The position numbers were made by a program, and so were the translations under genes. Shown in pieces: positions 36,762-46,575 of a stretch of DNA of 64,000 nucleotides. Position 1 is the stretch's first letter. Each line of letters begins with the position of its first letter. Source of the stretch: Novosphingobium sp. Gsoil 351 (GTDB lineage Bacteria > Pseudomonadota > Alphaproteobacteria > Sphingomonadales > Sphingomonadaceae); assembly GCF_009707465.1 (NCBI RefSeq), contig NZ_CP046120.1, forward strand, positions 1,517,501 to 1,581,500. Reading direction: 5' to 3'. Below the pieces are notes generated by a model that saw nothing but the letters and a program-made list of their open reading frames with translations, was not told where the DNA came from and did not search any database.

Positions 36762-37225
36762 TCACCGCGCAGGCGGGCGCGTTTCGCGAGGCATTGCCCG
36801 ACGGCGGCATTCTGTTGGGGATCGACACCGGGACCAGGACCATAGGCACCGCGATCTGCGATGCCGGCTGGCGCTTCGCCACGCCGGGCAAGCCGATCCC
36901 CAAAGGCAAGTTCATGCGCGACAAGGCGGCGATCGAGGCGATCGTGGAAGAGCGCGGCGTCGCCGGGCTGGTAATCGGTCTGCCCCTAAACATGGACGGC
37001 AGCGAGAGCCCGCGAAGCCAATCGGCGCGCGCCTACGCCCGCAACCTGGGCGCGCTGGGGCTGCCGGTGCTGCTGTGGGACGAGCGCTGGTCGACCCAGG
37101 CCGCCGCGCGCGACCTGATCGAGCAGGACATAAGCCGCGCCAAGCGTGCCGAGCGGATCGATTCGGCGGCGGCGGCGACGATCCTCCAGGCCGCGATCGA
37201 CGCGCTGGCAGGGAGCGTGGTCTAG
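36749..37225 (+). CDS. ruvX: Holliday junction resolvase-like / pre-16S rRNA nuclease YqgF
   Basis: 158 residues with the RNase H-like YqgF fold: [17 protein letters not shown] (first catalytic Asp), [28 protein letters not shown], and [12 protein letters not shown] with the acidic pair. In E. coli YqgF processes the 5' end of 16S rRNA. Start is GTG 36749 inside the DUF3089 gene; the GTG is in the right place relative to homologues. Last gene of the pyrE run. Confidence 0.9.
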   Translation: METLITAQAGAFREALPDGGILLGIDTGTRTIGTAICDAGWRFATPGKPIPKGKFMRDKAAIEAIVEERGVAGLVIGLPLNMDGSESPRSQSARAYARNLGALGLPVLLWDERWSTQAAARDLIEQDISRAKRAERIDSAAAATILQAAIDALAGSVV

Positions 37226-37369
37226 CGCTGCGGCATGTCGCGAGCGGTAGCCCGCGGCAGCGTCTCCGTGCCCCCGGTTTCAGGACCCCGCGATGCGTCG
37301 TCAGTTCACGCGGCATTGCCGAATTTTAAGCATTGTAATCGGTGGATACGCTGGCCACAGGCGGGCTCG

Positions 37370-37831
37370 ATGAACGACGGCCCCAGTCCCTTTCCGATCG
37401 ATCCCGGCACGCCGTTCGATCCCGCGGTCGTCTCGCGGCTGATGAACGGCCGCGGTCACGGCGGCTTCATCGGGCTGCGCTATGTCGCTCATGGCGACGA
37501 CTGGATTGAGATTGCGCTGCCGTGGCGCGCGGATCTGGTCGGGGTGCCCGAGACCGGGGTGCTCGCCTCGGGTCCGATCATCACTCTGCTCGACAACGCC
37601 ACTTCGATGAGCGTGTGGGTCAAGAGCGGCGCGTTCCGGCCGCAGGCGACACTCGATCTGCGACTCGACTATGTCCGCGCAGCGAGCCCGGGCAAGACCG
37701 TCATCGCGCGAGCCGAATGCTATCGTTTGACCCGCAGCGCCGCGTTCGTCCGCGGGCTGGCGCACGATGGAGACCCGGCCGACCCGGTCGCGCATGCGGC
37801 GGGGGTATTCATGTCGGTGGAGCCGACGTGA
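37370..37831 (+). CDS. PaaI-family hotdog thioesterase (first of a pair)
   Basis: 153 residues. Hotdog-fold acyl-CoA thioesterase of the PaaI type: GHGGFIGLRYVAHGDDW, PETGVLASGPIITLLDNATSMSVW (the helix with the Asp/Asn active-site region) and DLRLDYVRAASPG. Start ATG 37370. It overlaps the second thioesterase by 4 bp (GTGA). Substrates are unknown; paired PaaI proteins could form a heterodimer. Confidence 0.83.
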   Translation: MNDGPSPFPIDPGTPFDPAVVSRLMNGRGHGGFIGLRYVAHGDDWIEIALPWRADLVGVPETGVLASGPIITLLDNATSMSVWVKSGAFRPQATLDLRLDYVRAASPGKTVIARAECYRLTRSAAFVRGLAHDGDPADPVAHAAGVFMSVEPT

Positions 37832-38250
37832 GCGACGCGAACGAGACCTTCGCCCGGGTATCCGCCAGCCTCCCGCCCTATGCGCTAGCGCTGGGGATAG
37901 CGGTCGACCGGATCGACGGCGCTGTGCCCGTGCTCTCGCTCGACTTTTCCGAGAAGGTGCTGGGCCGTCCCGGCTTCCTCCATGGGGGAGCGATCGGCGG
38001 GTTACTCGAGATGGCGGCGATCGCAGCGCTACGGGCCGCATTGGCGGAGCGAGGCGCGGTGCCGCGGCTCAAGCCGGTGAACATGACGGTCGAATTCCTG
38101 CGCGGCGGAACCGAGCGGCGAACCTACGCCGTGGGTCGCGTGACCCGTGCCGGACGGCGCATCGCCAACGTCAGCGCAGAAGCGTGGCAGGACGATCCCG
38201 CCCGCCCGATCGCCAGCGCGTGGATGAACGTCCTCCTTGCTTCGGCGTAA
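37828..38250 (+). CDS. PaaI-family hotdog thioesterase (second of a pair)
   Basis: 140 residues. RPGFLHGGAIGGLLEMAAIAALRAAL is the HGG-containing hotdog helix of PaaI thioesterases, and KPVNMTVEFLRGGTE the following strands. Start GTG 37828, overlapping the stop of the first copy. The two proteins are only distantly similar, so this is an old duplication. A short hairpin at the stop may terminate the pair. Confidence 0.83.
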   Translation: MSDANETFARVSASLPPYALALGIAVDRIDGAVPVLSLDFSEKVLGRPGFLHGGAIGGLLEMAAIAALRAALAERGAVPRLKPVNMTVEFLRGGTERRTYAVGRVTRAGRRIANVSAEAWQDDPARPIASAWMNVLLASA

Positions 38251-38268
38251 CCTCAAGTCCGCTTGAGG
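38251..38268. terminator. 7-bp hairpin between convergent thioesterase and siroheme synthase
   Basis: CCTCAAG (38251-38257), loop TCCG, CTTGAGG (38262-38268). It begins directly after the thioesterase stop and includes the last codons of the convergent siroheme synthase gene. It could serve as a bidirectional terminator; no long T run. Confidence 0.4.
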
Positions 38269-39008
38269 ATAACGGTCCGGCCATGGTCGGGCCGGGGATC
38301 GTCAAGCGCCCAGCGTTCGGCATCGGCGCGCGCGCGGATCAGGATTGCGGGCGGGACGTCGCAGGAATGGCGGATCACATCGGCGGTGCCGAGCAGCCGC
38401 GCTTCGCGCAGGGTCAGGTCGTCGGGGTCATCACTGCGCAGGACGATTTCGACGGTGACGGGGCCGGGGGCTGTACCTTCGCCGCTCAGCCAGTGTTCGA
38501 TTGCGCTTTCACCATACCCAGCTAGCGGATCCAGCGCCCCGCCCTCGGCCAGTGCCGCATCGATCGCCCCGCGCCGCGCGGCGGCATCAGGCCAGCGCGC
38601 CCGCATCGCTTCGCGCGCCGCCGCGAGCGCCTCGGCCAAAGAGCCGAGCGTAGCAGGCAGCAGCGTTTCGAGACGCAGCCGCAGCGCCTTGGCCAGTCCG
38701 GCAGAGGCCCCGCCGGTGCTCACCGCGAGCAGCACCGGACCGCGTTCGAGCACGCTCGGCAAGGTGAAATCGCACAAATCGGGACGGTCGGCGACGTTGA
38801 CCAGCACGCCCCGCGCGCGCAGCCGGGCGGCGGCGGGCTCGGGTTCGGGTTGAGCGATGAACGCCAGCCGCGCGCACGCATGGTCCTCGCCGACGATGAC
38901 CCCGCCAGCGCGCTCGACCAACCGGGCCTTGGCTTCGGCCGCCGCGCCCTCGCCCAGCACGATCACTGGCTGTCCGGCGATCCGGTGGAACAGCGGGAGG
39001 CTGTGCAT
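38253..39008 (-). CDS. siroheme synthase N-terminal type (precorrin-2 dehydrogenase/ferrochelatase) with truncated SUMT-like tail
   Basis: 251 residues. The N-terminal part (HRIAGQPVIVLGEGAAAEAK) is the CysG/Met8 NAD-binding fold, with LVNVADRPDLCDFTLPSVLERGPVLLAVSTGGASAGLAKALRLRLE-type sequence for the dehydrogenase/ferrochelatase. After about residue 180 it continues VTVEIVLRSDDPDDLTLREA, then LLGTADVIRH, which looks like the first ~55 residues of a uroporphyrinogen-III methyltransferase and then stops. Start ATG 39008. It follows lysA by 4 bp. Siroheme supports sulfite and nitrite reductases. The short tail may be a relic or a structural cap. Confidence 0.83.
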   Translation of the reverse strand: MHSLPLFHRIAGQPVIVLGEGAAAEAKARLVERAGGVIVGEDHACARLAFIAQPEPEPAAARLRARGVLVNVADRPDLCDFTLPSVLERGPVLLAVSTGGASAGLAKALRLRLETLLPATLGSLAEALAAAREAMRARWPDAAARRGAIDAALAEGGALDPLAGYGESAIEHWLSGEGTAPGPVTVEIVLRSDDPDDLTLREARLLGTADVIRHSCDVPPAILIRARADAERWALDDPRPDHGRTVILKRT

Positions 39009-39012
39009 CAGC

Positions 39013-40269
39013 CTAGAGCCATTCGGGCACCCGCTCCGCCGCCAGGATCGTGGCCGGCTGGATGCGGTCGGCGACCACCGCCCACTTTGCCCCGTCGACC
39101 ATCGTTTCGGGCACCAGCGGGCGGCTGTTGTAGGTGTTGGCCATGGTCGCACCGTAGGCGCCAGCGGTGCGGAATACCGCCAGATCGCCCGCGACGACCC
39201 GGTCGGTCTCGCGGTTCATCGCGAAAGTGTCGCTCGATTCGCAGATCGGTCCGACGATGTGCGCGGTGAAGCGCTCGCCCGATGGGGCGACCGCGGCGAA
39301 ATCGTGCCAGGCATCGTACATCGCAGGGCGGACGAGATCGTTCATCGCCGCGTCGACCACCACGAACGGGGCGCTCGCCCCCGGCTTGACCCGGATCACC
39401 TCGGTGATCAGCACGCCAGAATTGCCGGTGATCACCCGGCCCGGCTCGAAGCAGATCGTCGCGTCCCAATCGCGCACGACATCGGCGACCATCGCACCGT
39501 ATTCGGCCGGGCCGGGCAGCACTTCGCCCGCGCGATAGGGCACGCCGAGCCCGCCGCCGAGGTCCATGTGGCTGACCGTGTGTCCGGCGACGCGAATTGC
39601 GCGCATCAGCTCACCCATCTTGACGAACGCGGCGCGCGAAGGTTCGAGCGTAGTGATCTGGCTGCCGATGTGGACCGCCAGCCCTCGCATCTCGAGGCCC
39701 GGCAACGAACTCAGTCGGCCGTAGATCGCCGCCGCCCGATCATAGGCGACGCCAAACTTGTTGTCGGCTTTGCCAGTAGAGATCTTGGCGTGGGTGCCCG
39801 CGTCTACATCGGGATTGACCCGCAGCGCGCAAACCGCGCGTAGGCCTTTGGCGGTGGCGATCTCCGCCAGTTCGACGCCTTCCTCTTCGCTTTCCAAGTT
39901 GAACTGGCCGATCCCGGCATCGAGCGCCGCGGAAAGCTCGCTGCCGGTCTTGCCCACGCCCGAGAACACGATCGCCTCCGCGGCCATACCCGCCGCGAGT
40001 GCGCGGTCCATCTCGCCCTGCGAGACCACGTCCGCGCCGTAACCCTCGTTGGCAAGCACACGCAGCACCGCCAGGTTGGGATTGGACTTCACCGCGAAGG
40101 CGATCTCGACGCGTGCGATGCCGCTCAACGCCTCGCGAAATACGCGCGCGTGGCGGGTCAGCGTGGCGCGCGAATAGACGTAGACCGGCGTACCGACCGC
40201 CGCTGCGATCGCCGGCAGCGGCACCTCTTCGGCGTGGAGCACGCCGCTGTTGTACGAAAAGTGATCCAT
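39013..40269 (-). CDS. lysA: diaminopimelate decarboxylase
   Basis: 418-residue PLP enzyme, last step of lysine synthesis. PLP lysine in EIAFAVKSNPN; GYGADVVSQGEMDRALAAG, HIGSQIT, GGGLGVPY (phosphate loop), EPGRVITGNSG and CESSDTFA (active-site Cys) are all present. Start ATG 40269. It follows the small lipoprotein by 54 bp in the conserved argH-lptM-lysA order. Confidence 0.96.
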   Translation of the reverse strand: MDHFSYNSGVLHAEEVPLPAIAAAVGTPVYVYSRATLTRHARVFREALSGIARVEIAFAVKSNPNLAVLRVLANEGYGADVVSQGEMDRALAAGMAAEAIVFSGVGKTGSELSAALDAGIGQFNLESEEEGVELAEIATAKGLRAVCALRVNPDVDAGTHAKISTGKADNKFGVAYDRAAAIYGRLSSLPGLEMRGLAVHIGSQITTLEPSRAAFVKMGELMRAIRVAGHTVSHMDLGGGLGVPYRAGEVLPGPAEYGAMVADVVRDWDATICFEPGRVITGNSGVLITEVIRVKPGASAPFVVVDAAMNDLVRPAMYDAWHDFAAVAPSGERFTAHIVGPICESSDTFAMNRETDRVVAGDLAVFRTAGAYGATMANTYNSRPLVPETMVDGAKWAVVADRIQPATILAAERVPEWL

Positions 40270-40287
40270 GACGCTCGATGCCCCTAC

Positions 40288-40302
40288 CCGCTCATGTCGA
40301 GC
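40288..40302. repeat. dispersed repeat, copy 2 (single arm)
   Basis: CCGCTCATGTCGAGC, identical to the left arm of the repeat at 28676, in the 54-bp gap between lptM and lysA. No matching right arm is seen nearby, so this is a solo or degraded copy. Confidence 0.6.
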
Positions 40303-40323
40303 TAAGGCTGATGTTTGCTTTCT

Positions 40324-40572
40324 CTAGTTCCCGTCGGGCGGCGGCAGGTCGAACGGGTCGTCTTCGCGCTCTTCCGAGCGCGTGCGCAATTCGACGCTGC
40401 GCTGCGGCGCGGCCTGCTGCGGACGAACGAGCAGTTCCTCGGCGGTCGGCCGGTCGGTGCGGCCCAGCGGCGCTACCGGCAACGACTGGCCCGCTCGGGG
40501 CCTGAGATCCGCGCGGCTGCCGCACGCGCCGAGCGCCATCAACAGGGCCAGGGCTGCGATCGTCCGGCTCAT
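40324..40572 (-). CDS. small LptM-like lipoprotein
   Basis: 82 residues. Signal peptide and lipobox LGAC (Cys17) followed by [20 protein letters not shown] and a polar, probably disordered tail ending FDLPPPDGN. The position between argH and lysA and the short lipoprotein form match LptM (YifL), which in E. coli aids disulfide maturation of the LPS translocon LptD. Start ATG 40572 overlaps the argH stop (ATGA). Confidence 0.82.
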   Translation of the reverse strand: MSRTIAALALLMALGACGSRADLRPRAGQSLPVAPLGRTDRPTAEELLVRPQQAAPQRSVELRTRSEEREDDPFDLPPPDGN

Positions 40573-41951
40573 CCTTGCGACTCCATGCCGAGCGCGTCAC
40601 GCGCCTCGGCCACACGCCGCCTTACTTGGTCCGGCGCGGTTCCGCCATAACTGGTGCGCGCCGCGACCGAGGCATCGACCGAGAGCGCCGCGAACACCTC
40701 GTCGTCGATCCGCGGGTCGATGGCCTGGAGATCGCCCAATGGCACCTGGTCGAGCGCCAGGCCCCGGCTTTCGGCGAGCTTGACCGAAGCTCCGGTAATG
40801 TGATGCGCCTCGCGGAACGGAATGCCGCGCGCCCGCACCAGCCAGTCGGCGAGATCGGTCGCGGTAGCATAGCCTGCTTCGGCCGCCGCACGCATCCGGT
40901 CGGTGCGAAATTCGCTTTCGGCGACCATTGCGGTCATCGCCGCCAAGCTGAGGGCAAGCAGTCCCGCCGCCTCGAATACCGGCGGCTTATCGTCCTGCAT
41001 GTCCTTCGAATAGGCGAGCGGCAGGCCCTTCATCGTCACCATCAGCGCGGTCGCGCAACCAACGATCCGGCCCGAATGGCCGCGGACCAGTTCGGCGGCG
41101 TCAGGGTTCTTCTTCTGCGGCATGATCGAACTGCCCGTGCTCAGCGCATCGGGCAAGCGGACCCAGCCGAATGGCTGGCTGGCCCACAGCACAAATTCCT
41201 CGGCCAGCCGCGACAGGTGGAGCGCGCACTGGGCGGCGGCCATCAGGTAGTCGAGCGCGAAATCGCGGTCCGAGACGCCATCGAGGCTGTTCGCGGTCGG
41301 GCCCTCGAAGCCGAGCCCGGCGGCAGTCGCGGCGCGGTCGATCGGAAAGCCGGTCCCGGCAAGCGCCGCCGAACCCAGCGGACACTGGTTGAGCCGCGCT
41401 CGCGCATCAGCGAAGCGCGACCGATCGCGCCGGGCCATCTCGTAGTATGCCATCAAGTGGTGGCCCAGCGTAACCGGCTGGGCGGCTTGCAAATGGGTGA
41501 AGCCGGGCATGATGCTCGCGGCGTGTTCGTCGGCACGCATTACCAATGCACGCTGGAACGCCGCGAGCCCGGCGTTGGCCTGATCGAGCGCGTCACGGAC
41601 CCAGAGCTTGAAATCGGTCGCGACCTGATCGTTGCGGCTGCGCGCGGTGTGGAGGCGCCCGGCGACCGGCCCAATCGCCTCGGCGAGGAGGCTTTCGGTG
41701 GTCATGTGGATGTCCTCGAGGTCCCATTCCTCGGGCACGCCTTCGGTCTCGTAGCGTGCTGCGATGCCGTTGAGACCCGCTGCGATGGCCGCGGCATCCT
41801 TGGCCGAGACGATGCCCTGCGCGCCCAGCATCGCGACATGCGCCTGCGATGCGGCGATGTCCTGGCGCCACAGCGCTTTGTCGAACGGGATCGAGGCGTT
41901 GATTTCGCGCATGATCGCGCTAGGCCCGGCAGCGAACCTGCCACCCCACAT
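40569..41951 (-). CDS. argH: argininosuccinate lyase
   Basis: 460 residues. Starts [20 protein letters not shown], as ArgH usually does, with [20 protein letters not shown], the His of [15 protein letters not shown] and the superfamily signature [12 protein letters not shown]. Releases arginine and fumarate. Longer frames upstream are antisense to the TlpA gene. Divergent from it with only 16 bp between start codons. Confidence 0.96.
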   Translation of the reverse strand: MWGGRFAAGPSAIMREINASIPFDKALWRQDIAASQAHVAMLGAQGIVSAKDAAAIAAGLNGIAARYETEGVPEEWDLEDIHMTTESLLAEAIGPVAGRLHTARSRNDQVATDFKLWVRDALDQANAGLAAFQRALVMRADEHAASIMPGFTHLQAAQPVTLGHHLMAYYEMARRDRSRFADARARLNQCPLGSAALAGTGFPIDRAATAAGLGFEGPTANSLDGVSDRDFALDYLMAAAQCALHLSRLAEEFVLWASQPFGWVRLPDALSTGSSIMPQKKNPDAAELVRGHSGRIVGCATALMVTMKGLPLAYSKDMQDDKPPVFEAAGLLALSLAAMTAMVAESEFRTDRMRAAAEAGYATATDLADWLVRARGIPFREAHHITGASVKLAESRGLALDQVPLGDLQAIDPRIDDEVFAALSVDASVAARTSYGGTAPDQVRRRVAEARDALGMESQG

Positions 41952-41967
41952 ACTGTTGGAGCCTGCC

Positions 41968-42543
41968 TTGCCGACTTCGCGCTCGCTCACTGTCCTGACC
42001 CTCGCCGCCGCGCTGTTCGCGGGGGGTTGCGATAGGCAAACCGCCGAACCCGCGCAACCGGCGGCGGCAGACTCCGGCGCGGGAGGTAAGCAGAAAACCT
42101 TCAACGGCACGCTCAGCATCGAGAATCGCGGCGCGCGTATGCCCGATTTCGCGCTGGAAGATCCCGCGGGCAAGAAGCTGACCAGCGCCGACCTCATGGG
42201 CAAACCGGTGCTGATCAACCTATGGGCGACGTGGTGCGGGCCGTGCGTGCTGGAGATGCCGATGCTCGATCAGCTGGCGGCGGACGGCAAGCTGCGGGTG
42301 GTGACGGTGAGCGAAGACTTGCAGGGCGCAGCGAAAGTCGTGCCGTTCTTCGCCGAACGTAAGTTTGCAAACCTCGAACCATGGCTCGATCCGGATAATA
42401 CGCTGGGCGATCACTACGCGACTGGCATCCTGCCGACTACGGTGCTGTACGACAAGGACGGCCGAGAAGTGTGGCGGATGATTGGCGGGCACGACTGGGC
42501 GGGGCCGAGGACCACGGCGATGCTTGCGGATACGGTGGGGTGA
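41968..42543 (+). CDS. TlpA-like thiol:disulfide reductase (lipoprotein)
   Basis: 191 residues. Signal peptide with lipobox AGGC (Cys21), then a thioredoxin-fold domain with Cys90-Gly-Pro-Cys93 in [10 protein letters not shown] and the cis-Pro in [13 protein letters not shown]. TlpA-type proteins reduce periplasmic thiols, often for cytochrome c or oxidase assembly. Start TTG 41968 with GGAG six bases upstream; TTG 41956 is an alternative. The promoter must overlap argH because the divergent gap is only 16 bp. Confidence 0.87.
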   Translation: MPTSRSLTVLTLAAALFAGGCDRQTAEPAQPAAADSGAGGKQKTFNGTLSIENRGARMPDFALEDPAGKKLTSADLMGKPVLINLWATWCGPCVLEMPMLDQLAADGKLRVVTVSEDLQGAAKVVPFFAERKFANLEPWLDPDNTLGDHYATGILPTTVLYDKDGREVWRMIGGHDWAGPRTTAMLADTVG

Positions 42544-43413
42544 CTACAGCGTCTTGATTATCGCCGAGAAATCGAGTCCGCCGTTGCCCGCTTTGTCGAA
42601 TGCATCGTAGAGTTCCGCCGCGCGCTGGCCCATCGGCACTTGTGCGCCGGCATCCTTCGCCGCCGCCATCGCCAGTTTCAGGTCCTTGAGCATCAGCGCG
42701 GTGGCGAAGCCGCCCTGATAGCCGTTGTCCGCGGGGGTCGTCGGGCCGACGCCGGGAACCGGGCAATAACTGGTCATGGACCAGGTCTGGCCGCTGGCCT
42801 TGCTGGCGATGTCGAAAAAGGTCTGCCCGTCGAGCCCGAGCTTGTTGGCCATTGCGAAGGCTTCGCAGGTGGCTATCATCGTGGCGCCGAGGATCATGTT
42901 GTTGCAGATCTTGGCGGCCTGGCCCGATCCGGCCTGACCGGCGTGAATCACGGCCTTGCCCATCCTGGCGAGAATCGGTTCGGCGCGGGCGAAGGCGGGG
43001 TCGGTGCCGCCGACCATGAACGTAAGCGTCCCGCCGTTGGCCGCGGCGATCCCCCCCGAGACGGGGGCATCGACCATGTCGTAGCCCGCCGCGGTGGCCG
43101 CCGCGGCCACCTCGCGTGCGCTGGCGACGTCGATGGTCGAGCAATCGAGCAGCAGCGCGGTGGTCGGCGCATGGCCGATCACGTCGGCCGAATAGACTTG
43201 CTTCACGATCGCGCCGTTGGGCAGCATCGTCACCACCGCCTCGGCCCCGTCGACCGCCTCGCGCACCGAACCGAAGGTCTGCGCGCCATTGTCACGCGCG
43301 CGGCTCGCGGCCTCGTCGCTGAGGTCGAAGGCGCGGACCTCGTGCCCGGCCTTGACCAGGTTCGCGGCCATCCCGCCGCCCATGTTGCCGAGGCCGATGA
43401 AGGCGATTTTCAT
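42544..43413 (-). CDS. mmsB: 3-hydroxyisobutyrate dehydrogenase
   Basis: 289 residues. NAD motif FIGLGNMGGGMAANL, substrate motif VDAPVSGGIAAANGGTL and catalytic Lys in GSGQAAKICNN. Oxidises 3-hydroxyisobutyrate to methylmalonate semialdehyde in valine breakdown. Start ATG 43413 with AAGGAG upstream. Last of four minus-strand genes that cover isobutyryl-CoA to methylmalonate semialdehyde; mmsA is not in the window. Confidence 0.92.
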   Translation of the reverse strand: MKIAFIGLGNMGGGMAANLVKAGHEVRAFDLSDEAASRARDNGAQTFGSVREAVDGAEAVVTMLPNGAIVKQVYSADVIGHAPTTALLLDCSTIDVASAREVAAAATAAGYDMVDAPVSGGIAAANGGTLTFMVGGTDPAFARAEPILARMGKAVIHAGQAGSGQAAKICNNMILGATMIATCEAFAMANKLGLDGQTFFDIASKASGQTWSMTSYCPVPGVGPTTPADNGYQGGFATALMLKDLKLAMAAAKDAGAQVPMGQRAAELYDAFDKAGNGGLDFSAIIKTL

Positions 43414-43453
43414 GTTCTGCTCCTTGCCTCGTCCCTTCAGGGGCGAGGGCTTT

Positions 43454-44227
43454 CTACCGACCCGTGAAATTCCCGGCCCGCTTCTCGATGAATGCGGCCA
43501 TGCCTTCCTTCTGGTCTTCGGTGCCGAACAGGCCGTTGAACAGGCGGCGTTCGAACAGCACGCCCTGGGCCAGCCCGGTTTCGAACGCCGCGTTGACCAT
43601 TTCCTTGCACGCCAGCGCGGCGAGCGGAGGCATCGCGGCGATCTCGCCGGCGGTCTTGAGGACGGCATCCTTCAGCTCCGCCAGCGGGACGACCTTGGCG
43701 ACCAACCCCGAAGCCTCGGCCTCGCGCGCGTCCATCATCCGCCCTGTCAGGCACATCTCCATCGACTTGGCCTTGCCGATCGCGCGGGTCAGCCGCTGGC
43801 TGCCGCCCATGCCCGGCGTCACGCCCAGCTTGATCTCGGGCTGGCCGAATTTCGCGTTGTCGGCGGCGACGATGAAATCGGCCATCATCGCCAGTTCGCA
43901 CCCGCCGCCCAGCGCGTAGCCGCTGACCGCCGCGATCCACGGCTTGCGCGTTGCGGTGACCCGGTCGTAGCCTGAGAACAAGCCGCCGCCATAGACCGCG
44001 CCGAAGCTCTGCTCGCCCATCTCCTTGATGTCCGCGCCCGCAGCGAACGCCTTGTCGCTGCCGATCAGCACCGCGCAACGCTGGCTTTCGTCCGCATCGA
44101 ACGCGCTGAACGCGCCGATCAGGTCGTTCAGCACCTGCGAGTTCAGCGCGTTGAGCGCCTGCGGCCGGTTGAGCGTGATCAGCGTAACCGCGCCGTGCTG
44201 TTCGACGAGGATCGTTTCGTAACTCAT
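43454..44227 (-). CDS. enoyl-CoA hydratase
   Basis: 257-residue crotonase-fold protein. [13 protein letters not shown], the CoA/oxyanion segment [27 protein letters not shown] with the first catalytic Glu, and [18 protein letters not shown] with the second. Here it would hydrate methacrylyl-CoA in valine catabolism, though such enzymes are broad. Start ATG 44227 overlaps the upstream stop (ATGA); an ATG at 44239 is possible. Confidence 0.9.
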   Translation of the reverse strand: MSYETILVEQHGAVTLITLNRPQALNALNSQVLNDLIGAFSAFDADESQRCAVLIGSDKAFAAGADIKEMGEQSFGAVYGGGLFSGYDRVTATRKPWIAAVSGYALGGGCELAMMADFIVAADNAKFGQPEIKLGVTPGMGGSQRLTRAIGKAKSMEMCLTGRMMDAREAEASGLVAKVVPLAELKDAVLKTAGEIAAMPPLAALACKEMVNAAFETGLAQGVLFERRLFNGLFGTEDQKEGMAAFIEKRAGNFTGR

Positions 44228-45267
44228 AGGGGCTTCCATTCCTTATCGGCGGGCAGGGCCGCGAAAATCGCGTCGATCAGGCTGTCCGGCACGGCTTCGG
44301 GGGTCGCCGGGTCCCACTTTGGCGCGTTGTCCTTGTCGACGATCACCGCGCGCACGCCCTCGGCGAAATCGGGGCGGGTCAGGATCCGGCTGACGATTCG
44401 GTATTCCATCGCCATCGCTTCGGCGAAGCTTTGGCAGCGTGCGCCATCGGCAAGCTGACGCAGCGCCACCTTGCTCGACAGCGGACTCTTCGCACGCACC
44501 GCGGCCAGTTCCTTGGCGGCCCAGACGCTGTCATCCGCTTCGAGCGACGCGATCGCGTCCTCGAGCCGGTCCGAGGCGAAGTGCCGGGCGATCTGCGTCG
44601 CGTTGTCCTCGATCCGGGGGTGCGGCGGCGTGACCGACAGCGCGCTGAGAACCCCGCCGGGCTCGTGGCCATGCGCGATCCGTTCCTTGGCCTCGGCCAG
44701 CGCGTCGGACGGCAGATAGTGCGTGGCGAGCCCGCTCCACAGGCATTCCGCCCCGTCGAGCCGCGCGCCGGTCAGCACCAGGAACTGCCCGATCCGCCCG
44801 GGCAGACGTGAGAGATACCAGCTGCCGCCCACATCGGGGAACAGCCCGATACCGGTTTCGGGCATCGCGAAGCGCGTGTGCTCGGTAGCCACGCGAAAGC
44901 GCGCGGGCTGCGACACCCCTACCCCGCCGCCCATCACGATCCCGTCGACGAACGAGACGATCGGATTGTGATACTCGAACATCAGGTGGTTGAGCTGGTA
45001 TTCGTCGTGGAAGAACTTCAGCCCGCGCTCCCCGGCGTCGTCGAGAACCGATTGGCGCAAGTAGGCGATGTCACCTCCCGCGCAGAACCCCCGCCCCTCG
45101 GCATGATCGACGATCACGGTATGAATCGCCGGGTCATCGCGCCATTCGATCAGCGCCGCGGTCATCGCATGGACCATGTCCACGGTCAGGGCGTGCAGCG
45201 CCTTGGGCCGATTGAGCGAGAGGAAGCCCGCGCTGCCTTCGGTCCGGATCAGAACCTCGTCCGTCAT
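44224..45267 (-). CDS. 3-hydroxyisobutyryl-CoA hydrolase-type enoyl-CoA hydratase/isomerase
   Basis: 347 residues, longer than a hydratase and typical of [59 protein letters not shown] and the C-terminal [17 protein letters not shown] identify it. Releases free 3-hydroxyisobutyrate for MmsB. Start ATG 45267 with GGAGG five bases upstream. It overlaps the downstream hydratase by 4 bp; a dispersed repeat lies between it and the acyl-CoA dehydrogenase. Confidence 0.9.
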   Translation of the reverse strand: MTDEVLIRTEGSAGFLSLNRPKALHALTVDMVHAMTAALIEWRDDPAIHTVIVDHAEGRGFCAGGDIAYLRQSVLDDAGERGLKFFHDEYQLNHLMFEYHNPIVSFVDGIVMGGGVGVSQPARFRVATEHTRFAMPETGIGLFPDVGGSWYLSRLPGRIGQFLVLTGARLDGAECLWSGLATHYLPSDALAEAKERIAHGHEPGGVLSALSVTPPHPRIEDNATQIARHFASDRLEDAIASLEADDSVWAAKELAAVRAKSPLSSKVALRQLADGARCQSFAEAMAMEYRIVSRILTRPDFAEGVRAVIVDKDNAPKWDPATPEAVPDSLIDAIFAALPADKEWKPL

Positions 45268-45275
45268 CCCCACCT

Positions 45276-45339
45276 CCGCTCATGTCGAGCGAAGTCGAGC
45301 CATCGCGCGAGACATCTCGACTTCGCTCGATGTGAGCGG
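45276..45339. repeat. dispersed inverted repeat, copy 3
   Basis: CCGCTCATGTCGAGC (45276-45290) faces GCTCGATGTGAGCGG (45325-45339; two mismatches), and inside these TCGAGCGAAGTCGAG (45285-45299) pairs perfectly with CTCGACTTCGCTCGA (45316-45330). It fills most of the 94-bp gap between two genes of the valine operon and would form a strong RNA hairpin. Confidence 0.8.
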
Positions 45340-45361
45340 ACTTGGGCCAGGCGCGAGCGCG

Positions 45362-46507
45362 TCATTGCCGCAACAGGTCCCGCCCGACGATCATCCGCAT
45401 CACCTGGTTGGTGCCCTCGAGGATCGAATGGACCCGAAGGTCGCGCCAGAAGCGCTCGATCGGATAGTCCTTGAGGTAACCGTAACCGCCGAACAGTTGC
45501 AGTGCGTCGTTGACGATCTTGCTGCCGTTGTCGGTCGCCAGGCGCTTGGCCATTGCCGAAAAGCGCGATTTATCGGGTGCGTTCGCGGTGACCTTGCCCG
45601 CCGCCAGATAAAGCAGAGCCCGCGCCGCCTCGAGATCGGTGGCCATGTCGGCGAGCATGAACTGGGTGTTCTGGAAATCCGCGATCGGCTGGCCGAACTG
45701 CTGGCGCTCCTTGGTGTAGTTGACCGCCTCGTCGAGGCAGCGCTGCGCCCCGCCCAACGAGCACGCGCCGATATTGAGCCGGCCGCCGTCGAGCCCGGCC
45801 ATCGCGAAGCGGAACCCGTCGCCCTCGGCCCCGACGCGGTTGGAAACCGGCACGCGGCAGTCTTCGAAGATCACCTGTGCGGTGGGGCTGGCATTCCAGC
45901 CGAGCTTCTTCTCCGGCGCGCCGAACGACAGACCCGGCGTGTCCTTCTCGACCACCAGGCAACTGATCCCCTTCGCGCCATTGTCCGCGGTGCGGACCAT
46001 GCAGACGTAAACGTCGTTGTAGCCCGCGCCCGAGATGAACTGCTTGGTGCCGTTGACGATGTAGTGGTCGCCATCGAGGCGGGCGGCGGTCTTGAGCGCG
46101 GCGGCATCGCTGCCCGATCCCGGCTCGGTCAGGCAATAGCTGGCGATCGTTTCCATCGACACCAGCGAGGGCAGGTAGCGCGCCTTGATCTCCTCGCCGC
46201 CGAAGCGTTCGATCATCCACGTCGCCATGTTGTGGATCGAGATATAGGCGCTGGTCGCGGGGCAGCCATAGGCCATCGCTTCCATGATCAGCGCGGCTTC
46301 CAAACGCCCCAGCCCGATCCCGCCGTTGTCCTCGGCGACGTAGATCGCGCCAAAGCCCAGCTCACCCGCGGCCTTCCATACGTCCCTGGGGTAATGATGA
46401 TCTTCGTCCCACTTCGCCGCGAAAGGCGTGATCCGGTCGGCGGTGAACCGCTGCGCCATCTCCTGGATGGCGAGCTGGTCGTCGGTCAGTTGGAACTGGT
46501 CGCTCAT
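45362..46507 (-). CDS. acyl-CoA dehydrogenase (isobutyryl-CoA dehydrogenase type)
   Basis: 381 residues. Three-domain ACAD with YCLTEPGSGSDAAALKT, ISGAGYNDVYVCMVRT, DCRVPVSNRVG and the C-terminal FGGYGYLKDYPIERFWRD plus ILEGTNQVMRMIV. The neighbourhood (HIBCH, hydratase, MmsB) indicates isobutyryl-CoA as substrate, giving methacrylyl-CoA. FAD-dependent, electrons pass to ETF. Start ATG 46507. First gene of the valine operon. Confidence 0.92.
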   Translation of the reverse strand: MSDQFQLTDDQLAIQEMAQRFTADRITPFAAKWDEDHHYPRDVWKAAGELGFGAIYVAEDNGGIGLGRLEAALIMEAMAYGCPATSAYISIHNMATWMIERFGGEEIKARYLPSLVSMETIASYCLTEPGSGSDAAALKTAARLDGDHYIVNGTKQFISGAGYNDVYVCMVRTADNGAKGISCLVVEKDTPGLSFGAPEKKLGWNASPTAQVIFEDCRVPVSNRVGAEGDGFRFAMAGLDGGRLNIGACSLGGAQRCLDEAVNYTKERQQFGQPIADFQNTQFMLADMATDLEAARALLYLAAGKVTANAPDKSRFSAMAKRLATDNGSKIVNDALQLFGGYGYLKDYPIERFWRDLRVHSILEGTNQVMRMIVGRDLLRQ

Positions 46508-46575
46508 CGGGTCCCCCTAGCAGCGGGCTGGGCCGCATTTCCAGCCGCGAGATTGCTAGGCTGACGATTTGTCGG

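Noticed and set aside
37226..37369. Possible small gene or terminator between ruvX and the thioesterases
   Set aside because: Only an imperfect CGCTGCGG/CCGCGGCAGCG inverted repeat and no convincing short frame or ribosome site.
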